Assembly: GCA_934670115.1 (NCBI GenBank) | Contig: CAKUOV010000048.1 | Span: forward strand, 1-17,497 | Direction of reading: 5' to 3' | DNA: 17,497 nt | Origin: an uncultured Eggerthellaceae bacterium | Lineage (GTDB): Bacteria > Actinomycetota > Coriobacteriia > Coriobacteriales > Eggerthellaceae | Part shown: one piece after another, positions 7,168 to 15,078 of the stretch | Numbering within the stretch: the first letter of the stretch is position 1 | Layout: every line of letters starts with the position of its first letter | Program-made: the position numbers and the translations under genes | Notes under the pieces: generated by a model | Told to the model about the DNA's origin: nothing | Seen by the model: only the letters and a program-made list of their open reading frames with translations | The model's database searches: none

Positions 7168-8556
7168 CTATATAAGCTGCATGATTTCACGAAGAAACCC
7201 TGAAGGGTTGCAAGAAACCGCATGAACGGCAATGCCTGTTTGCTCGCAAATCTCATCAAGCGTTCCATCGTCAAGCAGCACGCCATCATCGTTGAGCACC
7301 ACCTTGGGAACAGCCACAATGTATGCGCTCTTAGGGTTGAGCTTGCTTTCTTCGATGAGCGCTTGCGCAATATCATAGGAAGTCAGAAGACCCGTTACAT
7401 CAACGTTTCCGCCGAAGAACCTATTCTCAACAGGGAGAACGCACAGGTATTCCGCAAGAGGGCTCGCTTCAACCAGCTGGGCAAAAAACGGCATCATGGC
7501 ATACCCGACCACGATAACCGCACGCTTCTCGGTGCGCTGCAGCGCGCCAGCAAGCTTAGACGCAAGGCCCGATTCCACGCATTCGTTCCAATCGTCAACA
7601 AACGTACGGATAATGCCCACTCCATCTTCGAACATGCCGAAGTCGCCATAGAAATCCGCGGAAGGCAGCTTATCCAGCATGTTTTCCTGATACGCATTGC
7701 GGTAGAACTCATCAGCCGCGAAGACCCACGCATGACCGCGATGGCGCAACGCATTTCGCTGATAGCGGTCAATCAACCGCAAAACATCACGTGCAGCATA
7801 CGGGCTGTTGAAGCTTCGCTGGAATATGTCCTGATGGCGCGTGTAGCCCAAAGGGACAATGCCCACTTCCACAATGCCAGGATGCGCATACGCCCACTCA
7901 AGCGTGCGCGCAAGCTCTTCCCCATCGTTCACGCCCGGCACCAGCACAATTTGAACATGCATCTCAATACCCTGCTCAAGAAGGCGCTCGATCACTTGCA
8001 TGCCCCACGGCGCATGTTTGCCAATAAGCCGCTCGCGCACTTCCTCCGACACGGCGTGAAGGGAGACGCGCAGCGGCGAGATACGCTGCTCCACAATGCG
8101 CGCCTCGTCTTCGGCAGTCACATTCGTCATGGTCACAAACGTACCCGAAAGAAAACTCAAACGGAAGTCATCGTCACGCAGAGACAGCGACGGACGCATA
8201 TTCGCAGGTAGTTGGCGCATAAAGCAAAACGTGCAGGCATTGCGGCACAGCTTGATGCCATCGAACACCACACCTTCGAACTCAAAACCCCAATCCTCAT
8301 CGGGATAGCGCTCAAGCGTGACGGTTCCTTCGTCGCCCTCAAGGTCAACGTACGAAACATCAATAACGTCATCGGAAGTTTGCCAGCGCCAATCGATGAT
8401 ATCGCGCAACGGCGCGCCGTTGACCGCCGTTATACGGCAGCCCGGCTCAAAACCAGCATCGTATGCAGGAGAATCTTCCAAAATGGCGCTGACAACAGCC
8501 GCAGGGGCAACTCCGGCGCTTTGCGCCTTTATGTCACGCGAAGGATAAATGCTCAC
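7168..8556 (-). CDS. DUF512 protein: PDZ domain plus radical-SAM-type iron-sulfur domain, function unknown
   Basis: The 462-residue protein begins with a PDZ-like domain (about residues 20-75; SPAYDAGFEPGCRITAVNG). It is followed by a CxxxCxxC motif (CRNACTFC, Cys 104, 108, 111) of the kind that holds a 4Fe-4S cluster in radical SAM enzymes, a TIM-barrel-like middle (GTFVTMTNVT, LHAVSEEVRERLIG) and the DUF512 C-terminus (FGGNVDVTGLL). The reaction is unknown. The start is a GTG (8554-8556) that overlaps the ispH stop by 3 nt within ATGTGA, with GGAG 5 nt upstream. An in-frame ATG at 8637 would extend it 27 residues into ispH and has no family support. Presence immediately upstream of der, plsY and gpsA, as in many Clostridia, suggests a conserved housekeeping link that remains undefined. 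Confidence 0.88.
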   Translation of the reverse strand: MSIYPSRDIKAQSAGVAPAAVVSAILEDSPAYDAGFEPGCRITAVNGAPLRDIIDWRWQTSDDVIDVSYVDLEGDEGTVTLERYPDEDWGFEFEGVVFDGIKLCRNACTFCFMRQLPANMRPSLSLRDDDFRLSFLSGTFVTMTNVTAEDEARIVEQRISPLRVSLHAVSEEVRERLIGKHAPWGMQVIERLLEQGIEMHVQIVLVPGVNDGEELARTLEWAYAHPGIVEVGIVPLGYTRHQDIFQRSFNSPYAARDVLRLIDRYQRNALRHRGHAWVFAADEFYRNAYQENMLDKLPSADFYGDFGMFEDGVGIIRTFVDDWNECVESGLASKLAGALQRTEKRAVIVVGYAMMPFFAQLVEASPLAEYLCVLPVENRFFGGNVDVTGLLTSYDIAQALIEESKLNPKSAYIVAVPKVVLNDDGVLLDDGTLDEICEQTGIAVHAVSCNPSGFLREIMQLI

Positions 8557-9389
8557 ATGCGCTCCAAGCAATCGACTAGCTCCTTGATCTGTTCTTCCGG
8601 CGTTGATGCGCCCGCCGAAACGCCCACAGTAGCGCATCCGTCAAACCACGATGGATCAATGTCATCCACGCCCTCTATATGATAGGCTGCAGGAGCCGCT
8701 GCCTTGCAGATTTCGAAAAGACGCGTGGTGTTCGACGAGTTCTTCCCGCCCAGGATAATCATAACATCAACTTGCGAAGATAAAGCCGCAGCAGCATCTT
8801 GTCGCTGGCGGGTGGCAAAACAAATCGTGTTACTGACCTGGGGTTCAATACCTTTTTCCTCAAGCGCGCGCACCACTGCGTCAAGCGACTCGCGCGTTTG
8901 CGTGGTCTGCACCACAACGCCTATGGGCTCAACTAAATCACCGGGCAAATCGGCGGGATCTTTCACCACAAGCGTGCGCGCTCCGCCTTTGCGCGCATAT
9001 GCCGTAAGGCCCTCAACTTCCGGATGCCCTGATTCACCCACCACCACAACGGTGCAGCCTTGCAATGCAAGCTCTTCAGCAGCTTTTTGAGCACGCGCCA
9101 CATGGGGGCACGTCGCGTCAATGACCTCCAGCCCACGCCGCTCGATATCCTCCATCACCTCGGGCGTAACACCGTGACTGCGCACGATAACAATGTCGCC
9201 GTTCGCTTCATCTAAGTCGGAAATAGAGCAAATTCCCTGCTCAGACAAATGGCGCACGACTTTCGGATTATGGATGATGGGTCCAAGCGTCACAGCGGGC
9301 TCACACCCGAGAATGGCAGATTCTGCTAAATCAAGCGCACGCTGAACGCCATAGCAGGCTCCCGCATATTTGGAACGAACAACATCCAT
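8553..9389 (-). CDS. ispH: 4-hydroxy-3-methylbut-2-enyl diphosphate reductase
   Basis: The last step of the non-mevalonate (MEP) isoprenoid pathway: reduces HMBPP to IPP and DMAPP with a 4Fe-4S cluster. The 278-residue protein has the three cluster cysteines in context (AGACYGV C12, DATCPHV C94, NTICFAT C190). The substrate His residues are present (LGPIIHNP H40, VRSHGV H72, SGHPEVEG H122 with E124), as is the GGKNSSNT loop. It has no fused S1 domain, unlike some clostridial IspH proteins, and no rpsA follows. The start at 9387-9389 has TGGAGG about 8 nt upstream and lies 3 nt after the plsC stop. Its stop overlaps the GTG of the DUF512 gene, implying translational coupling. Its presence implies that the organism uses the MEP route. 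Confidence 0.97.
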   Translation of the reverse strand: MDVVRSKYAGACYGVQRALDLAESAILGCEPAVTLGPIIHNPKVVRHLSEQGICSISDLDEANGDIVIVRSHGVTPEVMEDIERRGLEVIDATCPHVARAQKAAEELALQGCTVVVVGESGHPEVEGLTAYARKGGARTLVVKDPADLPGDLVEPIGVVVQTTQTRESLDAVVRALEEKGIEPQVSNTICFATRQRQDAAAALSSQVDVMIILGGKNSSNTTRLFEICKAAAPAAYHIEGVDDIDPSWFDGCATVGVSAGASTPEEQIKELVDCLERM

Positions 9390-9392
9390 TGC

Positions 9393-10241
9393 TTATTCCT
9401 CCACGTCTTTCGCCTGCGATTTACTCTGGAAGTACGCAATAACCTCTTCGGCCGTGTGCTCGGGAATCGGATGCTCCAAAAACGTCTGACGATAATCCTT
9501 CGTTTTGGGGAAGAGCTCAACCATATCAACTTCTTCGCGCGGAATGCGGTTGAACAGCGCAAACGACTCACGCATGGCATACCACGTGCAAGCCTCCAAG
9601 CGCTCCGATTTCGGCAGGAAATCAAAGTCGTCCAGCAAAATGGGCTTGCCGTATTCAACCGTGACCTTGGGGAATGCTACAAATTTGCCTTTTTGTTTAA
9701 TCTTTTCCGCGTTGCGCACCGTCATAGGAAGAATGGGCACTTTAGCCATGCGCGCGATAAGCGCGGCTCCCCCGTGCAGCTCGGCATCGCGATTGCTTTT
9801 ACCGCGGCGCGTTCCTTCGGGCATGATGCCCACCAGTTCGTTATCTTTCAAGTGGCGCACCGCGCGCTTAATGGCGCCGCGGTCAGCCGTATCGCGCGCA
9901 ATGGGGAAAGCTCCCACGCGCGAAAGGATTTGGCCCGCTAGACCACCTGCGTTACCGAAAAGCGTATCGCGACCCAAAAAACGCACCCACTGAGTCGGGC
10001 GCGCCGCTAGATAAGCAAACACCACATCGAAAAACGACGTATGATTCGAAATAACCAAGCATCCATACCGCTTGTTGAATGCGCGCAGCGTTTCGCGTCC
10101 ATCAACGCGATAGCGCCAAAACAACTTGCAGAGCGCACCCAGCACGACAAAAAGAATATTGCCACACCAATGGGGAATCTCTTTTTCCAACGAGGTGCCG
10201 CCCAGCGGCCGATCCCACATTTCCTTTGAGGAAAGAAACAT
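9393..10241 (-). CDS. plsC: 1-acyl-sn-glycerol-3-phosphate acyltransferase (PlsC/LPLAT family)
   Basis: Adds the second acyl chain to lysophosphatidic acid to give phosphatidic acid, downstream of PlsY. The 282 residues include a hydrophobic N-terminal anchor (about 27-42, GNILFVVLGALCKLF), block I as NHTSFFD (66-72, the His/Asp catalytic pair), and block III as MPEGTRRGK (140-148). Block IV is the conserved VPILPM stretch. The C-terminal 60 residues are charged and lack recognisable motifs, making the protein somewhat longer than minimal PlsC proteins. The ATG at 10239-10241 has AGGA 8 nt upstream; a second ATG seven codons in is possible. It follows cmk after 100 nt and precedes ispH by 3 nt. 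Acyl-chain preference cannot be read from the sequence. Confidence 0.92.
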   Translation of the reverse strand: MFLSSKEMWDRPLGGTSLEKEIPHWCGNILFVVLGALCKLFWRYRVDGRETLRAFNKRYGCLVISNHTSFFDVVFAYLAARPTQWVRFLGRDTLFGNAGGLAGQILSRVGAFPIARDTADRGAIKRAVRHLKDNELVGIMPEGTRRGKSNRDAELHGGAALIARMAKVPILPMTVRNAEKIKQKGKFVAFPKVTVEYGKPILLDDFDFLPKSERLEACTWYAMRESFALFNRIPREEVDMVELFPKTKDYRQTFLEHPIPEHTAEEVIAYFQSKSQAKDVEE

Positions 10242-10341
10242 TCGATTATCCTATTCCGAACTGCGCATTTGTCGTGATGTTCGCACATGCCGCAGCTTAC
10301 TAGCCAGCAGCAATGCGGTTACACACGGCAAAATCACCTTC

Positions 10342-11016
10342 TTACTGCGCCGCCTGCTTAATGCGGCTGCAAATGGCTTCAACTACTTGATCGATTGTCA
10401 AATCGGAAGAATCCAGCAAGTACGCATCTTCCGCCTGACGCAGCGGGGAAACCGCACGCGTAGAATCCGCCTGATCGCGGCGAATGATATCCGCAAGCAC
10501 TTCTTCGTAATCCACCGAGCCAATACCACGCGCTTCGTTTTGCGAAACACGACGGCGCGCTCGTTCCTCGGCGCTCGCCGTAAGGAAAATCTTGACTTCT
10601 GCCTGGGGAAACACCGTAGTACCAATATCGCGGCCTTCGACCACGTAATTACCGGCGTTACCAATGCGGCGCTGCTGCTCAAGCAAGGCCGCACGCACCG
10701 AAGGCGCCGCCGAAACGGGAGAAACCGCTTTATCAACCTCGGCAGTACGAATGGCGGAAGTCACTTCTTTCCCTGCGATGAAAACATGCTGCGTGCGCTC
10801 TTCGTTGTCATCGAACGTGAACGCAATCTCGTTTTTCGTGGCAAGGTCACCCAAAGCAGCATCATCATCAAGTGAAATGCCTTTTTCCAGAGCCAGCACC
10901 GCAATACTGCGAAACATAGCACCCGTATCCAAGCAGGAAAAACCAACCGTTTTGGCCACAATCTTCGCGATGGTCGATTTACCGGCACCGGATGGTCCGT
11001 CGATTGCAACGATCAT
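10342..11016 (-). CDS. cmk: Cytidylate kinase
   Basis: Phosphorylates CMP and dCMP to the diphosphates using ATP, salvaging CMP released in phospholipid and RNA turnover. The 224 residues start with the P-loop MIVAIDGPSGAGKST (7-15) and the substrate-binding LDTGAMFRS (about 30-38). EGRDIGTTVFP (127-137) and the LID region LTASAEERARRR (155-166) follow, all typical of bacterial Cmk. Length is normal. The ATG has AAAGGA 5 nt upstream. A 160-nt gap separates it from the upstream RluB-type gene, with a possible terminator at that gene's end, so cmk may begin a new transcript that continues into plsC and ispH. Confidence 0.96.
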   Translation of the reverse strand: MIVAIDGPSGAGKSTIAKIVAKTVGFSCLDTGAMFRSIAVLALEKGISLDDDAALGDLATKNEIAFTFDDNEERTQHVFIAGKEVTSAIRTAEVDKAVSPVSAAPSVRAALLEQQRRIGNAGNYVVEGRDIGTTVFPQAEVKIFLTASAEERARRRVSQNEARGIGSVDYEEVLADIIRRDQADSTRAVSPLRQAEDAYLLDSSDLTIDQVVEAICSRIKQAAQ

Positions 11017-11154
11017 AAAAATCCTTTCCGAAATTCATTTCACGATAGAATAGCGCATTTCAGCAAAGTGTGCCCACTACCCAGGTAAAAACTGTCTTTT
11101 CAGCAAACCGGGGAAACGCAAGACGAAAGCGGGAACGCCCAAGGTCAGCAGCAA

Positions 11155-11175
11155 AAACGCTCCTTCTGCGCGTTT
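11155..11175 (-). terminator. Possible intrinsic terminator after the pseudouridine synthase gene
   Basis: Directly after the stop codon, AAACGC and GCGTTT can pair around a 9-nt loop on the minus strand, and the 3' arm runs into five T residues in a row (three of them inside the stem). The stem is only 6 bp, so termination would be partial at best. It marks a likely transcript boundary before cmk. Confidence 0.35.
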
Positions 11176-11176
11176 G

Positions 11177-12178
11177 CTACTCCCCCAGCGCCTCAAGCGC
11201 CGCTACTTCTTCAGCCGAAAGCAGCCGCCACGCACCACGCAATACGCCATCAAGCGTGAGTTGCCCAAACGAGCAACGGTGAAGCGCGATGACGGGACAC
11301 CCCACGGCATCGAGCATGCGTCTTACCTGCCTGTTACGCCCTTCGGCAATGGTAATACGAACCACCGCGCGCCGCTTTCCGCGCATTTTGCGGCGTGATT
11401 GCATCTTGCGAGCGGCATTTCCCGTACCACTCGCGCCCGCCTGATCGAACTCAAAGCAGGAAAGCGCCTGGTCGGCTTCTTCACCGGAAAGCACGTCAAC
11501 GCAAGCCGGCTGCGTTATGCCATCCGACAACTCCACGCCCGTACGCAACGTTTCAAGCGCCTGGTCAGTGGGAACGCCCAGCGTAAGCGCAAGATACGTT
11601 TTGCTCACGTGATGACGCGGATGCAGCAGCCTGTTGCCCAGCTGGCCATCGGTGGAGAAAAGAAGCAAACCCGTAGTGTCGCGGTCAAGGCGCCCTACGG
11701 GAAAAAGGCTGGGATACCGATTGAGCGGCACAAGCGATGCCACGCAAGCGCGCCCTTGTGGGTCGTCCATGGTGGTAACGTAGCCTGCCGGCTTATTCAG
11801 CATCAACGTCACCGCTTCTTCGCACAGCGTTACGGCAACGCCGTCAACCGTCACAATATCAGACCTGTTCGCGCTCTCTTTTTGCACGAGCGCTTCGACA
11901 GCAGACGCATTGTCGGCGGTCTGACCCTCTTCCGCGCGCTTATCCACGCCCGCAGTTCCACCCGCATAAACGCGTACTTTCGCGCCAAGCTCCGTGACCA
12001 CTTCGCCATTCACGGCAACGCGGCCATCAAGTATCAGCTGTTCGCTTGCGCGCCTGCTGGCAACACCTGCACGTGCCAGAAATTTCTGAAGGCGCATGGT
12101 CTCAAACGCCGGAAAGGTCTCCGAAGTACCAAGCGCCTCATCAGGAGAAACATTCTTTTCTAACTTAGAATTCGTCAT
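11177..12178 (-). CDS. S4-domain rRNA pseudouridine synthase, RluB/RsuA family
   Basis: Isomerises a uridine in rRNA to pseudouridine, most likely in 23S helix 89 as for RluB. An S4 RNA-binding domain spans about residues 28-70 (MRLQKFLARAGVASRR) and the catalytic domain carries VGRLDRDTTGLLL with the nucleophile Asp 165; EGRNRQVRRML (279-289) closes the fold. The 333-residue protein is long for the family because of two extra stretches: about 72-106, between S4 and the VDGVAV strand, and about 232-270, Ala/Gly/Arg-rich. The ATG at 12178 overlaps the scpB stop by 14 nt and has GGAG 10 nt upstream. A second ATG at 12097 starts exactly at the S4 domain but has poor ribosome-binding sequence. 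RluB is preferred over RsuA or RluE because of the scpA-scpB-rluB gene order. Confidence 0.9.
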   Translation of the reverse strand: MTNSKLEKNVSPDEALGTSETFPAFETMRLQKFLARAGVASRRASEQLILDGRVAVNGEVVTELGAKVRVYAGGTAGVDKRAEEGQTADNASAVEALVQKESANRSDIVTVDGVAVTLCEEAVTLMLNKPAGYVTTMDDPQGRACVASLVPLNRYPSLFPVGRLDRDTTGLLLFSTDGQLGNRLLHPRHHVSKTYLALTLGVPTDQALETLRTGVELSDGITQPACVDVLSGEEADQALSCFEFDQAGASGTGNAARKMQSRRKMRGKRRAVVRITIAEGRNRQVRRMLDAVGCPVIALHRCSFGQLTLDGVLRGAWRLLSAEEVAALEALGE

Positions 12179-13034
12179 CGTCTTCGAACTCCAGTTTGCT
12201 TAAATCAATCTTGTCCACCAATCCAAAGCTCGAAGAAAGCGCTGCATTAAGCAAATCGCGGGAAGACATTTGCGGCGGCACAACTTCCTCTTCATCAAGC
12301 AAGCTCAACTGCATATCTGCCAAACGCTGCATTTGTTCCGCAGTGCTTCCACCGCCCACCGCGCCGTCGCGCAATCCAGCGCCTTCACCTGCGGAAACGT
12401 TGCCAGTAGCCCACGCCTCGCCCGCATCATCACTGCGCGCAAAGGAAGACGAAGCGCTCGAAGTCGCACTCAAACGCTCACGAATAAGGGCGCGCGTCTC
12501 TTCATCGGGCGCAAACTGCACCACGTCGGGAAGGTCATCCACGGAACGAAGCCCGAAACGCTCCAGGAAAACGCGCGTCGTAGCATACTGCATGGGGTTG
12601 CCCGGCGCATCGGCAGTGCCTGCCTCGCGCAAAAGACCTTTTTCAACCAGGGAGTTTATCGAGCTATCGGAACTCACGCCACGCACCGACGCAACGCCGG
12701 CACGCGTGATAGGCTGGCAATACGCAACAATGGCAAGCGTTTCCAACGCAGCCTGCGACAGCTTGCGCGTGTCCCACGAAATCACATAGCGCTCAATCAG
12801 ATCATGAAATGCCGGATGCGTGAACAGCCGCCAGCCACCAGCGACTTCTCGCAGCTGAATGCCGCGATTCTCACGCTCGAATTCATCGCGCAGCGAAACA
12901 AGCGACGATTCGACTTTCGCGGAATCAACCTCAAGCATGGTGGAAAGATCAATAACGCTGACCGGCTCGTCGGTCACAAACAGCATAGCCTCAAGGGCAC
13001 CTTTCAGCTGATCTTCTTGCAATCCAGAAAACAT
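12165..13034 (-). CDS. scpB: Segregation and condensation protein B
   Basis: A kleisin-associated subunit of the SMC-ScpAB condensin that compacts and segregates the chromosome. The 289-residue protein has the tandem winged-helix core at about 1-165 (DQLKGALEAMLFVTDEPVS; LSQAALETLAIVAYCQPITR; RGVSSDSSINSLVEKGLL; TTRVFLERFGL), which is highly diagnostic. Residues about 178-289 are an unusual tail: a Ser/Ala/Gly-rich stretch, then MQLSLLDEEEV and a very acidic end (EFEDDDEF). The start at 13032-13034 was chosen because AAGGA precedes it by 5 nt; a longer in-frame ATG at 13088 would overlap scpA. It lies 46 nt after the scpA stop and overlaps the rRNA pseudouridine synthase gene. Confidence 0.94.
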   Translation of the reverse strand: MFSGLQEDQLKGALEAMLFVTDEPVSVIDLSTMLEVDSAKVESSLVSLRDEFERENRGIQLREVAGGWRLFTHPAFHDLIERYVISWDTRKLSQAALETLAIVAYCQPITRAGVASVRGVSSDSSINSLVEKGLLREAGTADAPGNPMQYATTRVFLERFGLRSVDDLPDVVQFAPDEETRALIRERLSATSSASSSFARSDDAGEAWATGNVSAGEGAGLRDGAVGGGSTAEQMQRLADMQLSLLDEEEVVPPQMSSRDLLNAALSSSFGLVDKIDLSKLEFEDDDEF

Positions 13035-13080
13035 GGGTATCCTTCTCTTCCTTTTTATTGGCTGTTGGCGCAAACGCGCG

Positions 13081-13866
13081 TTACACAACCGATGTCAACG
13101 CATCGTCGTCATCCAGCAGCAACACGCCCGAGCCTTCAATGTAGTCGATCTCAATATCGCCAAACGATTCTTGCTGATGCACGGTCACCATGGAGCGCTT
13201 ATACAGCTCAAGGATGGCCAAAAACGTGACAACAATCACCTGAGGATGCGTATCCCCTTCTGTGAGCTGGGAAAACTTTAATTGCTTCTCATTCACGATA
13301 CGCTCATGGATAGACCGCACGTACGTTTCCACGGGAATAGGCTTTGCGGCAATATGTTCGGACTCAAGCAAGAACACCTCGCGGCGCGCAAGCGCTTTTG
13401 CCGCAAGCGATGCGATATCTTCAAGCGTGGTGGATTCCAACCAATCGGGCATTGCCCCTAAAAACTGCTGGTCGGGGCCAAATGGACGCGCATGCATGCG
13501 ACCTTCCGCCTCAAAGCGCGAATTCAGGGCATGAGCAGCGTTCTTGTACTGCTTATACGCCAACAGACGATCAATCAGAATATCACGCGCCTCGCTGGGA
13601 GAAAGCTGTGCAAGCTCTTCATCGATGACCACTTCTTCTTTCGGAAGAAGGCTTTCGGCCTTTATCTTCAAAAGCGTGGCCGCCACTAGCAAAAAGTCGC
13701 TCGCAACATCCAGATCCAGGTCCTTCAGATTCGCAATCTCATCAAGATATTGGTCGATAATCTCAGAGATAGAGATAACGCCGATATCCACCTTTTGCCT
13801 GCTTACCAGGTACAGCAGCAGGTCAAACGGCCCTTCGAAGCTATCTATGCGAACTTTATACGACAT
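13081..13866 (-). CDS. scpA: Segregation and condensation protein A (kleisin)
   Basis: The kleisin that bridges the SMC ATPase heads and recruits ScpB. The 261 residues open with the canonical YKVRIDSFEGPFDLLLYLV, which contacts the SMC neck. They continue with ASDFLLVAATLLKIKAESLLP (about residues 55-75) and end with the winged-helix region (VVTFLAILELYKRSMVTVHQ) that contacts the SMC head. An in-frame ATG at 13926 would add 20 residues before the conserved start and overlap the protease gene; the ATG at 13864-13866 has AGGGGG upstream and matches the family start. It lies 11 nt after the M50 protease stop. The smc gene is not in the window. Confidence 0.95.
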   Translation of the reverse strand: MSYKVRIDSFEGPFDLLLYLVSRQKVDIGVISISEIIDQYLDEIANLKDLDLDVASDFLLVAATLLKIKAESLLPKEEVVIDEELAQLSPSEARDILIDRLLAYKQYKNAAHALNSRFEAEGRMHARPFGPDQQFLGAMPDWLESTTLEDIASLAAKALARREVFLLESEHIAAKPIPVETYVRSIHERIVNEKQLKFSQLTEGDTHPQVIVVTFLAILELYKRSMVTVHQQESFGDIEIDYIEGSGVLLLDDDDALTSVV

Positions 13867-13877
13867 GCGCCTGCCCC

Positions 13878-14579
13878 CTACAAAAGCAAATCCAGAAGCG
13901 AGCCAGCCGTGGCGTTCAGATACCACCCAATAGGGTTAAAGCCAATGATCTGCGGAAGCAAAATGACAACAATCATGAAAATAGGAAGCGCCCACTGCTG
14001 CACTTTGTAGTACTGCGGCAGATAGCGCGGCGGCAAGATAACCGCCAAGATGGACGAACCGTCCAAGGGCGGAATCGGAATGAGGTTGAAGAACATGAAA
14101 ATCAAGTTCAAGAACACAAAGAGCGGCAGCAAAAGCGTGACAATGTTGTACACAAGGGCGTTTTGCAGCAGCGCAGTTGCATCCGCCGCGGGCATTTGCA
14201 TGATGGCGAAAACCACCACGTGATAGACAAGCGCACCCAAAAGCGCCATGACCAGATTCGCCGCAGGACCCGCAAGACCTACTACCAAGTCACCTTTGCG
14301 CTTGTCCTTGAAATAAAACGGATTATACGGCACCGGTTTCGCGTAGCCAAACACCGGCAATCCGACCGCCATCAAGCATAACGGCATAATAACGGTGCCA
14401 AACGGATCAATGTGCTTCAAAGGATTCACCGACAGCCGGCCTTGCATTTTTGCCGTGGGATCGCCCAGTTTATACGCTGCAAACCCATGCGCAACCTCAT
14501 GGAAGACCATCGCGGGAATAAAGCACAAAACGCTGCACACCAGATACGGTATACCAATATCGAAAAAGCCTGATGTCAT
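13878..14579 (-). CDS. Site-2-protease-type membrane metalloprotease (peptidase M50)
   Basis: A polytopic intramembrane zinc protease of 233 residues. The zinc motif HEVAH is at residues 27-31 in the first hydrophobic segment, preceded by FIPAMVF. It is followed by the family block SVNPLKHIDPFGT (50-62) and the distal ligand motif NLIPIPPLDGS (165-175, D173). Four to five hydrophobic segments are visible and there is no PDZ domain, which places it among the short YwhC-like M50 proteins often found beside scpA rather than RseP or SpoIVFB. Substrates are unknown. It sits 12 nt after trmL and 11 nt before scpA. A role in membrane-protein or signal-peptide turnover is an inference from the family only. 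Confidence 0.9.
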   Translation of the reverse strand: MTSGFFDIGIPYLVCSVLCFIPAMVFHEVAHGFAAYKLGDPTAKMQGRLSVNPLKHIDPFGTVIMPLCLMAVGLPVFGYAKPVPYNPFYFKDKRKGDLVVGLAGPAANLVMALLGALVYHVVVFAIMQMPAADATALLQNALVYNIVTLLLPLFVFLNLIFMFFNLIPIPPLDGSSILAVILPPRYLPQYYKVQQWALPIFMIVVILLPQIIGFNPIGWYLNATAGSLLDLLL

Positions 14580-14591
14580 TGCCTCTCCAAA

Positions 14592-15077
14592 CTATTCCAG
14601 TCCCGGGTACCCATTTTGGCGCAGCGCCTCATACGAAGCAATGGCAACCGCATTGCTCAAATTCAAGCTGCGCTCATGGGGTCGCATGGGAATACGCACG
14701 CAGTTTTCCCGGTATAAATCAAGATATTCCTGGTCAATGCCACGACTCTCACGTCCGAACAGCAGATAGCACCCGGGGTTGTACGCAGCCTCTTCCATTC
14801 GCTTCATTGTTTTCCCCGTGAAAAGGTGCAGCTCATCGGTGCCATGCGCCTCGAAAAACGCCACTGCGCTAGGCCAGCGGACAATCTCCACGTCTTCCCA
14901 ATAATCGCAACCGCTGCGTGAAAGCTGTTTTGAGCTCAAGCGAAAACCCATGGGCTCCACCAAGTGAAGCACCGCGCCCGTAATGGCGCAGGTACGCGCG
15001 ATGTTTCCCGTGTTTTGGGGGATTTCAGGCTCAATGAGCACCACATTGAAGGGAGCTTGCTGCAAGGAATGCGCCAT
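14592..15077 (-). CDS. trmL: tRNA (cytidine/uridine(34)-2'-O)-methyltransferase
   Basis: A SPOUT-fold enzyme that methylates the ribose of the wobble nucleotide in certain tRNA-Leu species using S-adenosylmethionine. The 161-residue length is typical of the minimal TrmL (YibK) protein with no extra RNA-binding domain. Motifs run in order: EPEIPQNTGNIARTC (16-30), LLFGRESRGI (105-114, the knot region) and the SAM-binding IPMRPHERSLNLSNAVAIA (129-147). The gene starts 1 nt after the ABC-F stop and ends 12 nt before the protease gene, so it is certainly in the same operon. The related TrmH/RlmB families are longer, so TrmL is the preferred call. Confidence 0.94.
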   Translation of the reverse strand: MAHSLQQAPFNVVLIEPEIPQNTGNIARTCAITGAVLHLVEPMGFRLSSKQLSRSGCDYWEDVEIVRWPSAVAFFEAHGTDELHLFTGKTMKRMEEAAYNPGCYLLFGRESRGIDQEYLDLYRENCVRIPMRPHERSLNLSNAVAIASYEALRQNGYPGLE

Positions 15078-15078
15078 A

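Noticed and set aside
5852..7225. 457-codon open frame on the plus strand opposite der
   Set aside because: It mirrors the der coding frame, has no recognisable domain, is rich in Asn/Arg/His as antisense frames are, and lacks a ribosome-binding site. It also crosses der and the end of the DUF512 gene.
7222..8211. 329-codon open frame on the plus strand opposite the DUF512 gene
   Set aside because: Antisense shadow of a well-supported gene, with low-quality composition and no family motif.
8557..8637. Upstream ATG for the DUF512 protein inside ispH
   Set aside because: It would create an 85-nt overlap and an unrelated N-terminal extension, while the GTG at 8556 has an ideal GGAG and a coupled stop-start overlap.
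12270..13229. 319-codon plus-strand frame opposite scpB and scpA
   Set aside because: It spans the junction of two firmly identified minus-strand genes, has antisense-type composition and no ribosome-binding site.
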